A stretch of 64,000 nucleotides of DNA from Mesobacillus subterraneus (GCF_020524355.2 NZ_CP129019.1:248001-312000); one strand, 5' to 3'; numbered from the stretch's first letter, positions 18,823 through 27,754 are shown. Notes: generated by a model not told the origin, from the letters alone. Program-made: numbers and translations.

Positions 18823-19201
18823 TTTTTCTACCTCACTGACTCTATTGATTTAGCAGACTATCGTCAACACCTGTATATACTTGTTTGAAGGCAGGTTTCA
18901 TAAGTCCCGAGGAAGGGATTGAATGGGAATGAAAACGATTCCGTTAAAAAATGGAAGCGGTCTGAACAGGATTTCAAATTCGTACGATAGTCTGATGCTG
19001 TAAAAAAAGAAATCTAATGCAGGTCATTGTCACCACGATTTGAAATATAGTGTAATAATTTGGTTTCGTAAAAACGATCTCATGACAAAATTTGTTTATT
19101 TTTGGATGATATATGGAAATATTGTGTGTAAGATGGGGAAGTGGAAGGATTATGCAATGTATTTGTAATATAGATTTTACGTTTACGGAATTCCCAATAA
19201 T
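18823..19201. other. Promoter-side intergenic region of the GH31 gene
   Basis: No coding sequence is convincing here. The interval is AT-rich upstream of the secreted GH31 gene and includes a degenerate cre-like site. Short minus-strand frames in it lack ribosome-binding sites and family-like sequence. Confidence 0.5.
18929..18943. promoter_or_regulatory. cre-like site upstream of the GH31 gene
   Basis: ATGAAAACGATTCCG matches the CcpA consensus WTGNAANCGNWNNCW at all but the last position. It lies 125 bp upstream of the start of a carbohydrate enzyme gene. Confidence 0.4.
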
Positions 19202-19230
19202 GAAAACCGGACATATAATCATGTCCGGTC
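19202..19230 (-). terminator. Terminator of brnQ
   Basis: On the minus strand, ACCGGACAT pairs perfectly with ATGTCCGGT around a 6-nt loop, followed by TTTTCATT. It lies about 65 nt after the brnQ stop. Confidence 0.8.
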
Positions 19231-19295
19231 CAGTCTTTTATAGGTGCTTTTCTTGAATTTATTTTCTTAAACAACCAGGAGTTATCACTAACGTT

Positions 19296-20624
19296 CTATT
19301 CTGAAGCTGGATTTAAATTCCTGGATTGTCCCAACTTTGTGAAGATCCAGCCAGCAAGTGCGCCAACTATCGCAGGCAGAAGCCAGCCAAGTCCCTCCGC
19401 ATAAAGCGGCAGTGTTTTTAGAAGTGATGCCAGTGCTTCTGATTCAACTCCGAATGTCTTCAAACCGTCAACTACGCTGACAAGTGTGGTTGCAAACACT
19501 GCTCCAACATAGACACCGCGGGCTCCATTGAAGAAACGGTCCAGGAAGGATAAAATGACAAGCACGATTGTGATCGGGTAAAGAACGATCAACACAGGTA
19601 CGGAAATCGAAATGATCTGGTTAAGACCAAGATTCGCGATCAATAAGCTGACCACTGTGACAACGAGTGTGTAAGTTTTATAAGAAACCTTTGGCATCAT
19701 CTTGGCGAAAAATTGGCTTGTCGCGGCTACAAGGCCAACTGCCGTTGTGAAGCAGGCAAGCGTTACAATCAATCCGAGCAGCAGCATGCCAGGTGCCCCA
19801 AACATCAGTTTTGCGGATTCTGTTAAAATCGCACCGCCATTTTCGTATTCTTCAACCGAGGCCATTTTAGCACCGAGAAGGCCTACTGTTACATAGACAA
19901 AAGCTAATCCGATGCCAGCGATTATGCCAGCTTTCAATGTTTCCCTTACAACCTGCTTTCGTTCCAGCGCTTTTCTCTGCTGAACAGCCCCAACAACAAT
20001 GATTCCGAATGCCAATGCAGCGATTGTGTCCATTGTCAGGTACCCTTCAAGGAAACCTGTAGCAAATGGAGCTGACGTGTATTTTTCTGATACTTCTCCA
20101 AATGATCCATCCAGTTTTAAAAAGCTGCCGATCACGAGTAGGACGATGGCTGCAAGCAAAACAGGCGTCAGTATGCTGCCGATCCGTTCAACCATCTTTG
20201 AAGGGTTTAACGTAACCCAGAAAACAAGGGCAAAAAAGACTAATGTAAACAGTAGAAGCAGCAATGGATTTGTTCCAGATCCAAGGAACGGTTTAACGGA
20301 CATTTCGAATGCCACATTGGCGCTTCTCGGAATACCGAAGAACGTCCCAATCGATAAGTAAACAGCTGCGCTGAAAACGACTGCGAAAAGCGGGTGGACC
20401 TTCGTCCCGATTTCTTTTATGCCATCCTTAGCCATTGAAATGACAACAACAGTCAATAATGGCAGCCCGACTCCGGTTACTACAAAACCAAGCATCGCCG
20501 GCCAAAAGTTTGCGCCAGCTTCCTGTCCTAAAAATGGCGGGAAAATCAGGTTCCCTGCTCCAAAAAATAATGCAAATAACATTAGACCGATTGTGAGTGT
20601 TTCTTTACCTCTTAAGCTTCCCAT
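19296..20624 (-). CDS. brnQ: Branched-chain amino acid carrier BrnQ
   Basis: This 442-residue LIVCS-family transporter imports Leu, Ile and Val with sodium or protons. It has 12 predicted helices and the family N-terminus LTIGLMLFALFFGAGNLIFP. The frame is open 33 nt further upstream, but ATG 20624 follows AGGAGGAG and gives the family start. A T-box leader directly upstream indicates control by an uncharged tRNA, consistent with transport of the matching amino acid. A terminator follows. Confidence 0.94.
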   Translation of the reverse strand: MGSLRGKETLTIGLMLFALFFGAGNLIFPPFLGQEAGANFWPAMLGFVVTGVGLPLLTVVVISMAKDGIKEIGTKVHPLFAVVFSAAVYLSIGTFFGIPRSANVAFEMSVKPFLGSGTNPLLLLLFTLVFFALVFWVTLNPSKMVERIGSILTPVLLAAIVLLVIGSFLKLDGSFGEVSEKYTSAPFATGFLEGYLTMDTIAALAFGIIVVGAVQQRKALERKQVVRETLKAGIIAGIGLAFVYVTVGLLGAKMASVEEYENGGAILTESAKLMFGAPGMLLLGLIVTLACFTTAVGLVAATSQFFAKMMPKVSYKTYTLVVTVVSLLIANLGLNQIISISVPVLIVLYPITIVLVILSFLDRFFNGARGVYVGAVFATTLVSVVDGLKTFGVESEALASLLKTLPLYAEGLGWLLPAIVGALAGWIFTKLGQSRNLNPASE

Positions 20625-20702
20625 CCTTTTTCTCCTCCTAAAATAATGTTTTGGCACTGAGAGTATAGGAAATTAGAAACGGAATGTTATAAAAAGAAAA
20701 AC

Positions 20703-20732
20703 AAAAAACCCGCCCCTGAAAATAGGGACGAG
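20703..20732 (-). terminator. Regulated terminator of the T-box leader
   Basis: TCCCT and AGGGG(C)G arms followed by TTTTTTG on the minus strand. It is mutually exclusive with the antiterminator that contains the T-box sequence. Confidence 0.85.
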
Positions 20733-20968
20733 TTGTGCTCGCGTTACCACCCTGATTCCGCACAAACATGCGGCTCTCGTCAACGTACCATCATACGTGT
20801 TCCATTTAACGGCGGACAAGCCGGCAAAAGCTTACTGTAACTGAATTTCAGCTTTGCATCTCAGAGATGATGTTCCTCTATATTCTGAACACCGGCTTGC
20901 AGCAATCACCGGCTCTCTGGGGATCAGGTTTCATAAAGGACGTGTTCTCGTCATCGATTTTTACTATT
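20703..20968 (-). promoter_or_regulatory. T-box riboswitch controlling brnQ
   Basis: Read on the minus strand, the leader has a long stem I with the AGAGA-like and GAAC elements. It also has the T-box core AGGGTGGTAACGCG (about 20744-20757) and a terminator hairpin CGTCCCTATTTTCAGGGGCG with a T-run ending near 20703. TGGT in the antiterminator bulge fits a tRNA with discriminator A. The most likely specifier is ATC (Ile) at 20869-20871, in the loop after GGAAC and followed by a purine; the specifier call is less certain than the T-box itself. Confidence 0.92.
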
Positions 20969-21065
20969 GTGATATATATTTACAAGAACTATATTAATAT
21001 TCAGATAATAATATGTCAATACTATTAGACAAGGAAAGTTTTTCTTTTTAAGCTCGATACCCTAG

Positions 21066-21400
21066 GAGTGTCTATGTGACCTTGCATAATAGACACTTTG
21101 AAGGCCGTTTTCTTAGAAATGTCCAAGAAGAACTGTTTAATAGACATTTTGACGTCCATCACACTCCGAAATGACTAAGAAGAACTGTTTAATAGACATT
21201 ATGAGGTCCATTACTCTCCGAAATGACTAAGAAGAACTGTTTAATAGACATTATGAGGTCCATTACTCTCCGAAATGTCTAAGAAGCTTCTTGTTATAGA
21301 CATTTTGATAGCTGTCATGAAGTAAAATGTCTAAGAAATGCTTTTAATAGACACTTTGACGACTGCCAGCCCCTAAAATGTCTAATAAAATCTTATTAAT
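21066..21400. repeat. Six-unit TGTCTA/TAGACA array, 51-52 bp period
   Basis: TAGACA recurs at 21090, 21141, 21193, 21245, 21297 and 21348, spaced 51, 52, 52, 52 and 51. Each is preceded by a TGTCTA-like arm (TGTCTA, TGACTA or TGTCCA), so every unit can form a hairpin with a 13-16 nt loop. Two successive units are identical over most of their length. It fills the space between the T-box leader and the LysR gene. No coding potential is seen. Confidence 0.85.
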
Positions 21401-21475
21401 TATAATTTATTGTCCGTATCAGGGCAATCCGTATTAATATTGGATTATATAATATGTCTGGAATAGGAGAAATGC

Positions 21476-22363
21476 ATGAATCTAAAAAAGCTAGAGACAT
21501 TCATAATGGTTGTGGAAAAGAATAGTTTTTCCGAGGCAGCGGCTGCACTGAAAAGCTCACAGCCTTCTGTGAGCCTGAAAATCAAAAGCCTTGAAGATGA
21601 GCTCGGATTTGAACTGCTTGACAGGGGAGCTGCAGGAATCAAGCCGACGTCTGCAGGAATGCTTGTTTACACAGCGGCTAAGGATATCGCCAAGCGGTGG
21701 AGAATGCTTGAGGGTGAACTCGGTGAATTCCAGGGAACCCTGACAGGCACACTGGCAATTGGGGCGAGTACCATACCTGGAACCTATTTGCTTCCCGGCT
21801 GGGTAAAAAAATTCCGCAGCCTTTTTCCGAAGGTGGATGTGAAAATTGAAATCGGTGATTCGAAGAAGATCATTGAAAAACTGCAGAACCACCAGATTGA
21901 TGCTGCAATCATCGGGATGAAGGTCGAGTCCCGTTTGTTAAAAAGCACTTCGGTTGCCGTTGATTCCCTTGTTTTAGTCACGCCGGAAGACCACCCATTG
22001 ATCCATACGGCATCTGCAAATTTTTCGCAACTTCAACAATATGACTTCGTCCTGCGTGAAGAAGGATCGGGCACACGCAAAATGATGGAGCGTTACTTAG
22101 CAGAAAAAGGCCTGTCGCTTGAAGACTTGAAAATTGCCGTCTCGATCGGAAGTACGGAAGCCGTCATCGCAGCGGTCGAAGCAGGACTGGGTATCAGTTT
22201 TATTTCAAGACTGGCGGCTATGCCTGCAGAAAAAGCAGGACGCATAAAAATTGTTGACACCTTCGAACCATACGAGCGGGAATTTTGTCTCGTGACCCAT
22301 TCAGATGCTGAAAATCGGCTGATTATCAGGCAGTTATCTGAAATCGTGAGTACAGATCAGTAA
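21476..22363 (+). CDS. LysR-family regulator, likely of the AOR/selenium-type module
   Basis: This 295-residue regulator has an N-terminal winged helix (KLETFIMVVEKNSFSEAAAA, then SQPSVSLKIKSLEDELG) and a periplasmic-binding-like effector domain (about 90-290). It resembles a subgroup annotated, from my memory, as selenium-metabolism-associated LysR regulators. The ATG follows GGAG. It precedes moaD and an AOR gene, so control of that molybdopterin/tungsten module is the natural guess; the effector is unknown. Confidence 0.85.
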   Translation: MNLKKLETFIMVVEKNSFSEAAAALKSSQPSVSLKIKSLEDELGFELLDRGAAGIKPTSAGMLVYTAAKDIAKRWRMLEGELGEFQGTLTGTLAIGASTIPGTYLLPGWVKKFRSLFPKVDVKIEIGDSKKIIEKLQNHQIDAAIIGMKVESRLLKSTSVAVDSLVLVTPEDHPLIHTASANFSQLQQYDFVLREEGSGTRKMMERYLAEKGLSLEDLKIAVSIGSTEAVIAAVEAGLGISFISRLAAMPAEKAGRIKIVDTFEPYEREFCLVTHSDAENRLIIRQLSEIVSTDQ

Positions 22364-22452
22364 CAAGAGTAAAAAGAGTCCGGACAGAATGAGCTAATGA
22401 CATTTTTCATTTTTCAATTTATTATGGAGGTATGGAGAAAGGGGCGTTTAGG

Positions 22453-22725
22453 ATGCAGGTTAAGGTATTTGCCAATCTCAGGGAGATTTGCGGAGGTGTG
22501 ACAGTCGAAGTGAAACCTGATGGTGACCGGGTAATGGATGTACTTGATAAAATGTGCGAAATGTTCCCGGATTTGCACGAAGAAATTTTCACAGAAGAAA
22601 AGACGCTTAAGCCATTTGTGCATGTCTATATTAACGGCCGTAACATCGTCCATGATCAGGAGCTTGAAACGCATGTAAAAGAAAGCGACCAGTTCGCGTT
22701 GTTTCCTCCGGTTGCCGGTGGCTGA
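22453..22725 (+). CDS. moaD: MoaD/ThiS-family sulfur carrier
   Basis: This 90-residue beta-grasp protein ends in PPVAGG. The C-terminal Gly-Gly is adenylated and thiocarboxylated by an E1-like enzyme, and it then donates sulfur for the dithiolene of molybdopterin. VKVFANLREICGG begins the ubiquitin-like fold. The frame extends 21 nt upstream, but ATG 22453 after AAAGGGG and TTAGG gives the usual start. It lies next to a probable partner ORF and near AOR and a MoeB-type E1, which suggests dedication to the tungsten pterin. Confidence 0.9.
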   Translation: MQVKVFANLREICGGVTVEVKPDGDRVMDVLDKMCEMFPDLHEEIFTEEKTLKPFVHVYINGRNIVHDQELETHVKESDQFALFPPVAGG

Positions 22726-22726
22726 T

Positions 22727-22999
22727 ATGGTAGATAGAATACTAGAATTCCGAGGAATCAACAGGGATCACCTTGGCATGTATTTTGAAGAGCTGGGCGG
22801 CAGGCTCGTGACCGACTCCTTCCCATTCGTCTATGAAGCAGCCAGCTGGAGAGCGGAAATTTTAAGCGAGGATGAGCTTGCTTTTACAAAAACATTCATT
22901 GTCAATGCCGTACATATCCGCTTTGAAGCGGAAAGCCTGGAAGAACTCGAGCAGTTGATTAAAAATTACCGTTATAAAACAACCCGAGTTGGCGGGTAG
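22727..22999 (+). CDS. Small protein with C-terminal Gly-Gly, AOR-associated
   Basis: This 90-residue protein has no family I recognise. It begins one base after the moaD stop (an overlapping TTG start at 22712 is also possible), so the two are co-translated. It is acidic, with alternating strands and a helix (EAESLEELEQLIKNYRYK), and ends in TTRVGG. The terminal Gly-Gly resembles sulfur carriers, though no PVAGG-type motif precedes it. It may be a separated C-terminal domain of a two-domain MoaD, or a second carrier or partner. Context links it to tungstopterin assembly. Confidence 0.7.
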   Translation: MVDRILEFRGINRDHLGMYFEELGGRLVTDSFPFVYEAASWRAEILSEDELAFTKTFIVNAVHIRFEAESLEELEQLIKNYRYKTTRVGG

Positions 23000-23002
23000 C
23001 GA

Positions 23003-23037
23003 AGGTTTCGGCAAATTATTGCCGGGACCTTTTTTTA
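23003..23037 (+). terminator. Terminator of the moaD pair
   Basis: AGGTTTCGGCAA pairs with TTGCCGGGACCT around ATTA, followed by seven Ts, directly after the stop codon. Confidence 0.85.
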
Positions 23038-23116
23038 CAGGAGGCTGACCTCTCATGGATTGATGCCTATTTTGAACATATTATGAAAAGCAATAAAGTT
23101 GACGATAAGAGCCATA

Positions 23117-23245
23117 CTGGAAAAAATCAGCCGTTTTTTCCAGTTCGCTATAAAAATCAGAAAGTCGCTATATTAACGAAAAAGTCGCTATAAAAATGAA
23201 AAACTCGCTATAAAAAATGAAAATTCCGCTATAAAAGATTTTCTG
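23117..23245. repeat. Hairpin plus five TCGCTATAAAAA repeats
   Basis: An 11-bp perfect stem (ACTGGAAAAAA / TTTTTTCCAGT) at about 23117-23145 is followed by CGCTATA at 23146, 23166, 23186, 23206 and 23227. The spacing is 20, 20, 20 and 21 bp. A second copy of the whole arrangement lies at 40289-40412. Both sit between the ends of convergent genes. Confidence 0.85.
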
Positions 23246-23267
23246 GCAACCTTTTCAACGATTAAAA

Positions 23268-23302
23268 AACAAAAACCAGGCAAACTCGCCTGGTTTTCTT
23301 CA
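23268..23302 (-). terminator. Terminator of the AOR gene
   Basis: AAAACCAGGC and GCCTGGTTTT form a perfect 10-bp stem just after the AOR stop. On the minus strand it is followed by a TTTTTG run. Confidence 0.8.
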
Positions 23303-23308
23303 AAAATA

Positions 23309-25150
23309 TTAAACTTCTTCAGTTGCTGGTGTTGTTTCTTCACCAATAATGCCGAGTTCGCGAAGCTTTTCTTCTGTAACAACGCCATCTTTCCAGCCGC
23401 GGACATTGTAATAATCATCAAGCATGATATCCATGCGAGAAACAAGTCCTACACTGTTGCCAGATGCGCCTTCTTCAGTGAAGCGTTTTGGCAGGAAGTC
23501 GTCCTCACGCTTGTTGAAGCCGGCTAGGTTGTTGTAGTAACGCTCAAGGTTGTAAATTCTTTCCCCTGCAAGCATGACATCATCCGCTGTCATTGGAATG
23601 CCAGTCATTGTGCTGTATTGCTCAGCATAATGCTCTGCATTTTCAGAGAAGGATGAGAATTTACAGATATTCATAGAGTCAGAGAATGAAAGCAGGTTCT
23701 GGAATACATTCAGAAGCTCCGCTTTTCCTTCTGCTACAGTACGGTCTGTTGGCTCAGGAATGCCGGCAATTTCAGATGCGATTGTGTAGCCGCGAAGGTG
23801 GCAGGCACCACGGTTACTCGTCGCATAGCCAAGGCCGATACCCTGGATTCCGCGTGGATCGTAAGCTGGAATAGACTGGCCTTTTACTGACATTGACAGT
23901 TCAGGAACGCCCCATGCAGCTGTCGCGCGTGCAGGACCTTCAGCAAGGATGCCGCCGAACCCTTCACGGAATGCGATTTTGCGAGCGATTTCAATCATGC
24001 CGTCAGCGTCGCCCCAATCAAGCTTCTCTTCAACAATTCCTTTTTCATAGGCTTCCATTGTGACAGAGATGGCGTGGCCAAGCTCGATTGTATCCATGCC
24101 GTATTCATTACAGATGTCGATTAAGTATGCGATCGCTTCAGAGTCGCTCAATCCGCTGTTTGCACCAAGTGCCCATGCAGATTCGAACTCAAAGCTCTCA
24201 ACGCGAGTCTTATATTTGCCTTCCTTGACTTCAACCTCGATCTTACAGCCAACCGGGCAAGCATGACATGTGTTGTTGGCAACGAGCAGATGCTCGTTTA
24301 CCCACTCGCCTGAGTGCTTTTCAGCTTCATCCCAGTGTGTTAATTGAGAGTTTCGTGTTGGAAGCGCTCCCACTTCATTGATCAAGTTAGTAAGGACGTT
24401 TGTTCCATATACGGACAATCCGCCTTTGTTAGGAGCCGTCAATCCGCCTTCAAGAATCGCTTTAACCGCTTTCTTGTTCGCCTGGTTGTAATCATCTTTT
24501 TGTGCAGGCTCTGGCATATTGCCCTTTTGCGCTGCTTTGATGACGATTGCTTTCAATTTCTTGTAACCTGCAACCGCACCAGTACCGCCGCGTCCAGCTG
24601 AGCGGTCGTGCTCGTTCATGAAACCAGCAAAACGTACGCCATTTTCGCCAGCCTGGCCGATTGTCATGACGCTTAGATTTTCTTCTCCATGAGCGTCTTT
24701 CATAGCCTGCACAGTCGCGCGCGTGCTCAATCCCCACAACCCCGAAGCGTCGCGGATCTCTGCTTTGCCATCTTCGATATAAAGGTATACAGGCTTGTCG
24801 CTTTTGCCCTTGAAAATTACGTTGTCGATGCCAGCCCACTTCAAACGGGCAGCTGTCCATCCACCCATGTGTGAGTCAGTAACCGTGCCAGTCAATGGAG
24901 ACTTTGTCACGACTGCAAGACGTCCGCTCATCGATGAACGTGATCCAGTTACAGGACCTGTCATGATACACAGGATATTTTCTTCTGATAGAGGCTCAAC
25001 CTCAGGCCCGTTGTCAAGAACGTACTTAACCCCAAGACCGCGGCCGCCGACATACTTTTTCACATCATCTTCATTGATGCCTCTGTAATCGACAGTACCG
25101 TTTGACAAGTCCACTACGACTTCTTTGTTTTTAAATCCCCCAAAATTCAT
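23309..25150 (-). CDS. aor: Tungsten-containing aldehyde:ferredoxin oxidoreductase
   Basis: This 613-residue enzyme oxidises aldehydes to carboxylic acids, passing electrons to ferredoxin through a [4Fe-4S] cluster and a tungsten bis-pterin. The N-terminal domain has the KYVGGRGLGVKY start and GPVTGSRSSMSGRLAVVTKS pterin-contact region. Cluster ligands are CHACPVGC in the middle and a later Cys in NICKFSSF. A frame extension of 16 codons upstream is not used because ATG 25150 has AGAGGTGG. Its gene is divergent from the MoeB-type gene and convergent with moaD. Cofactor type is inferred from the family and from the tungstate transporter in this window. Confidence 0.94.
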   Translation of the reverse strand: MNFGGFKNKEVVVDLSNGTVDYRGINEDDVKKYVGGRGLGVKYVLDNGPEVEPLSEENILCIMTGPVTGSRSSMSGRLAVVTKSPLTGTVTDSHMGGWTAARLKWAGIDNVIFKGKSDKPVYLYIEDGKAEIRDASGLWGLSTRATVQAMKDAHGEENLSVMTIGQAGENGVRFAGFMNEHDRSAGRGGTGAVAGYKKLKAIVIKAAQKGNMPEPAQKDDYNQANKKAVKAILEGGLTAPNKGGLSVYGTNVLTNLINEVGALPTRNSQLTHWDEAEKHSGEWVNEHLLVANNTCHACPVGCKIEVEVKEGKYKTRVESFEFESAWALGANSGLSDSEAIAYLIDICNEYGMDTIELGHAISVTMEAYEKGIVEEKLDWGDADGMIEIARKIAFREGFGGILAEGPARATAAWGVPELSMSVKGQSIPAYDPRGIQGIGLGYATSNRGACHLRGYTIASEIAGIPEPTDRTVAEGKAELLNVFQNLLSFSDSMNICKFSSFSENAEHYAEQYSTMTGIPMTADDVMLAGERIYNLERYYNNLAGFNKREDDFLPKRFTEEGASGNSVGLVSRMDIMLDDYYNVRGWKDGVVTEEKLRELGIIGEETTPATEEV

Positions 25151-25294
25151 CTTAACTAATCCACCTCTTTCATTTAGTATGGATAAAAAATAATACAAGA
25201 GGCCTATTTTCCTCTTAATCTTAAGTATAGTGAAAATTCAGTCTAAAAAAAAGCTTTATTTAAAGATATAATATAATAGAAATGAGGGATATGG

Positions 25295-26323
25295 ATGAAG
25301 GATTTGGAGCGTTATTCAAGGCAGATTTTATTCCAGCCAGTAGGAAGGGGAGGACAGGAGAAACTTTTAAAAAGTTCTGCCGTCATTGTTGGCATGGGCG
25401 CACTGGGAACGGTGATCTCAAATCATTTGGTCAGGTCAGGTGTCGGGCATGTCCGCATCATCGACCGTGACCTAGTCGAGCTCTCAAACCTGCAGCGTCA
25501 GACTCTCTATGATGAGGATGATGCAGGGGAGAACCTGCCAAAGGTCATCGCCGCTGAAAAAAAACTGAAAAAGATCAATTCAGAGATAAAAGTAGAGCCC
25601 ATCATCGCTGATTTGACGCTAGACAACGCAGAGGATCTGCTTGCAGGCTTCGATGTGATCGTTGATGGAACCGATAATTTCATGGACCGATATCTGATAA
25701 ATGATGTTGCTGCCAAACATGGCATTCCTTGGGTATACGGCGGCGCTGTAAGCTCGCGTGGGATGTTCGCCGCCATCAAACCGGGGGAGACCCCCTGCTA
25801 TCGGTGTCTGTTTCCATCCGTTCCTGCTGGACTGGGAGAGACATGCGACAGCATTGGTGTACTATCGCCGATCACTGATATCATTGGATCTTTTGAAGCA
25901 GTCGAGGCGATCAAGCTGCTCGTAGGGGCAGAGTCAAACCCGAATCTTGAGCAAATGGATATCTGGTACAACTCCTTTTTACAGATGGACATCAGCGGTG
26001 GACGCAATCCAGAATGCCCGGCATGTGTCCACCATAATTATGAATTCCTAGACCGGTCATCGGACCAACAAATCAACTTTGTATCCTTATGCGGCCGCAA
26101 CACGATCCAGATTAATCCTCGGCAAAAAATAAAACAAAATCTGGAGAAACTCGCTGGCCGCCTGAAAAATAATGGCGAGGTCAAAGGCAATCCATTTTTG
26201 CTGCGCTTCATGCCGGATGAAGAAATCACCATGGTCATCTTTCAGGACGGAAGGGTGCTTGTCCATGGCACGAATGATACGGTAAAAGCAAAATCATATT
26301 ATGCAAGATACCTGGGTTCATAG
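25295..26323 (+). CDS. moeB: ThiF/MoeB-family E1-like adenylyltransferase
   Basis: This 342-residue enzyme adenylates the C-terminal glycine of MoaD/ThiS-type proteins. The nucleotide-binding region is VIVGMGALGTVISNHLVRSG (residues 29-48), followed by the conserved DRDLVELSNLQRQ. CYRCLF and ECPACVHH are the paired zinc-binding Cys motifs, and GETCDSIGVLSP is the conserved Cys loop. A C-terminal domain of about 85 residues follows, as in Bacillus MoeB. Two ATGs lie 4 nt apart; the one at 25295 is in frame with the family. The likely partner is the adjacent MoaD. Confidence 0.9.
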   Translation: MKDLERYSRQILFQPVGRGGQEKLLKSSAVIVGMGALGTVISNHLVRSGVGHVRIIDRDLVELSNLQRQTLYDEDDAGENLPKVIAAEKKLKKINSEIKVEPIIADLTLDNAEDLLAGFDVIVDGTDNFMDRYLINDVAAKHGIPWVYGGAVSSRGMFAAIKPGETPCYRCLFPSVPAGLGETCDSIGVLSPITDIIGSFEAVEAIKLLVGAESNPNLEQMDIWYNSFLQMDISGGRNPECPACVHHNYEFLDRSSDQQINFVSLCGRNTIQINPRQKIKQNLEKLAGRLKNNGEVKGNPFLLRFMPDEEITMVIFQDGRVLVHGTNDTVKAKSYYARYLGS

Positions 26324-26381
26324 TTTTTTATAGAACTTGGCAAGTAAAACGAATTTAGCATTTAAAAAAGGAGAGAGAAAA

Positions 26382-27749
26382 TTGGCAGCTTACATAGATG
26401 AGTTGAAGAAACTCATAAGTGAAGAGCTTGTAACGGTGAATGAAACAATTTTGGAGCTCCACGGCCGGGATGAATCCTATCACGAGCCACGCCTGCCGGA
26501 TGTCGTTGTATTCCCGCGGAATAAAGAGGACGTCAGCAAGGTATTAAAATTTGCGAACGAGCGCAAAATTCCAGTTGTCCCATTCGGATTGGGTACGAGT
26601 CTGGAAGGACACGTCATCCCTGTACATGGCGGAATTTCTCTCGACCTTTCACAGATGAATGCCATCGTCGAAGTGAAGGAAAGTGACTTTCTCGTAAAAG
26701 TCCAGCCTGGTGTCACGAGGTCGGTATTGAACAAGGAACTTAAAAAGTACGGTTTATTTTTCACCGTTGATCCGGGTGCAGATGCGACGCTTGGCGGGAT
26801 GGCGGCAACGAATGCGAGCGGCACGACTTCAGTCCGCTACGGCATCATGCGAGATCAAGTCAGGGACCTTGAGGTTGTGCTTGCGAACGGTGATATCATC
26901 CATACCGGCAGCCTTGCCGCGAAGTCTTCATCAGGAATTCACCTGAACGGCATGTTTGTCGGCTCGGAGGGAACACTCGGTGTCATCACTGAACTTACGC
27001 TGAAAGTGTATGGAATACCAGAAGCAATTACTGCTGCCCGGGCAGTTTTTCCATCTGTAAAAAATGCCGTCGACGCCGTCGTGGGTATTTTAGCCGGCGG
27101 CATTCCGGTGACCAGGATAGAATTCGTCGATGCTGAGTCGGTGAAAAAAGTGAATGAATACATGGAAACAGATTATGAGGAAAGCACGACACTGTTCATG
27201 GAATTCCATGGCAACGAAGCAGGACTGGCACAGGATGTTGAGTTTGCCGCTGAAATTTTGAAGGACCATGGCTGCTCGGACTTCCAATTCGAGGCAGATT
27301 CAAAAGCACGCAACCAGCTTTGGGAAGCAAGGCATAATCTTCTCTACGCCTATAAGCACACAGCCGGCAAGAAAAGCATCATGCTGACAGATGTCAGTGT
27401 CCCGGTTTCAGAGTTGACGGGCGCAATCCTCCACACCCGTGAATTGATTGATGCATCTCCGATTGAAGGCTCGATCGTCGACCATGTTGGTGATGGTAAT
27501 TATCACGTTTTGCTGTTGATAGATAAAGAAAATCCCGAAGAAGTAAAAGAAGGCGAACGGATCAATGAAGAAATCGTTCACTACGCACTGAATCGCGGCG
27601 GTACCTGCACAGGCGAACATGGTGTCGGCCTGGGGAAAGCAAAATACCAGCGGTTAGAACATGGCGCTGCCTATGATGTCATGAAGTCGATCAAGAAAAC
27701 CCTCGATCCGAACGGTATTCTCAATCCTGGGAAGATATTCGTGGAATAA
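26382..27749 (+). CDS. GlcD-type FAD-linked oxidase
   Basis: This 455-residue flavoprotein oxidises 2-hydroxy acids such as glycolate or D-lactate. It has a PCMH-type FAD domain (about 40-215, with GLGTSLEGHV and DPGADATLGGMAATNASGT) and a C-terminal FAD-oxidase domain ending LDPNGILNPGKIF. I start it at TTG 26382 because AAAGGAG lies 8-10 nt before it; the frame also opens at a TTG 45 nt upstream. It follows moeB by 58 nt in the same direction, so it may share the AOR operon context. The electron acceptor and substrate are unknown. Confidence 0.9.
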   Translation: MAAYIDELKKLISEELVTVNETILELHGRDESYHEPRLPDVVVFPRNKEDVSKVLKFANERKIPVVPFGLGTSLEGHVIPVHGGISLDLSQMNAIVEVKESDFLVKVQPGVTRSVLNKELKKYGLFFTVDPGADATLGGMAATNASGTTSVRYGIMRDQVRDLEVVLANGDIIHTGSLAAKSSSGIHLNGMFVGSEGTLGVITELTLKVYGIPEAITAARAVFPSVKNAVDAVVGILAGGIPVTRIEFVDAESVKKVNEYMETDYEESTTLFMEFHGNEAGLAQDVEFAAEILKDHGCSDFQFEADSKARNQLWEARHNLLYAYKHTAGKKSIMLTDVSVPVSELTGAILHTRELIDASPIEGSIVDHVGDGNYHVLLLIDKENPEEVKEGERINEEIVHYALNRGGTCTGEHGVGLGKAKYQRLEHGAAYDVMKSIKKTLDPNGILNPGKIFVE

Positions 27750-27754
27750 TCCGG

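Noticed and set aside
18974..19274. Two overlapping minus-strand ORFs upstream of the GH31 gene
   Set aside because: No ribosome-binding sites, no family-like sequence, and they overlap the brnQ terminator.
21066..21400. CRISPR array with 52-bp period
   Set aside because: The interval sequences are near-identical between units, and units drift along their whole length.
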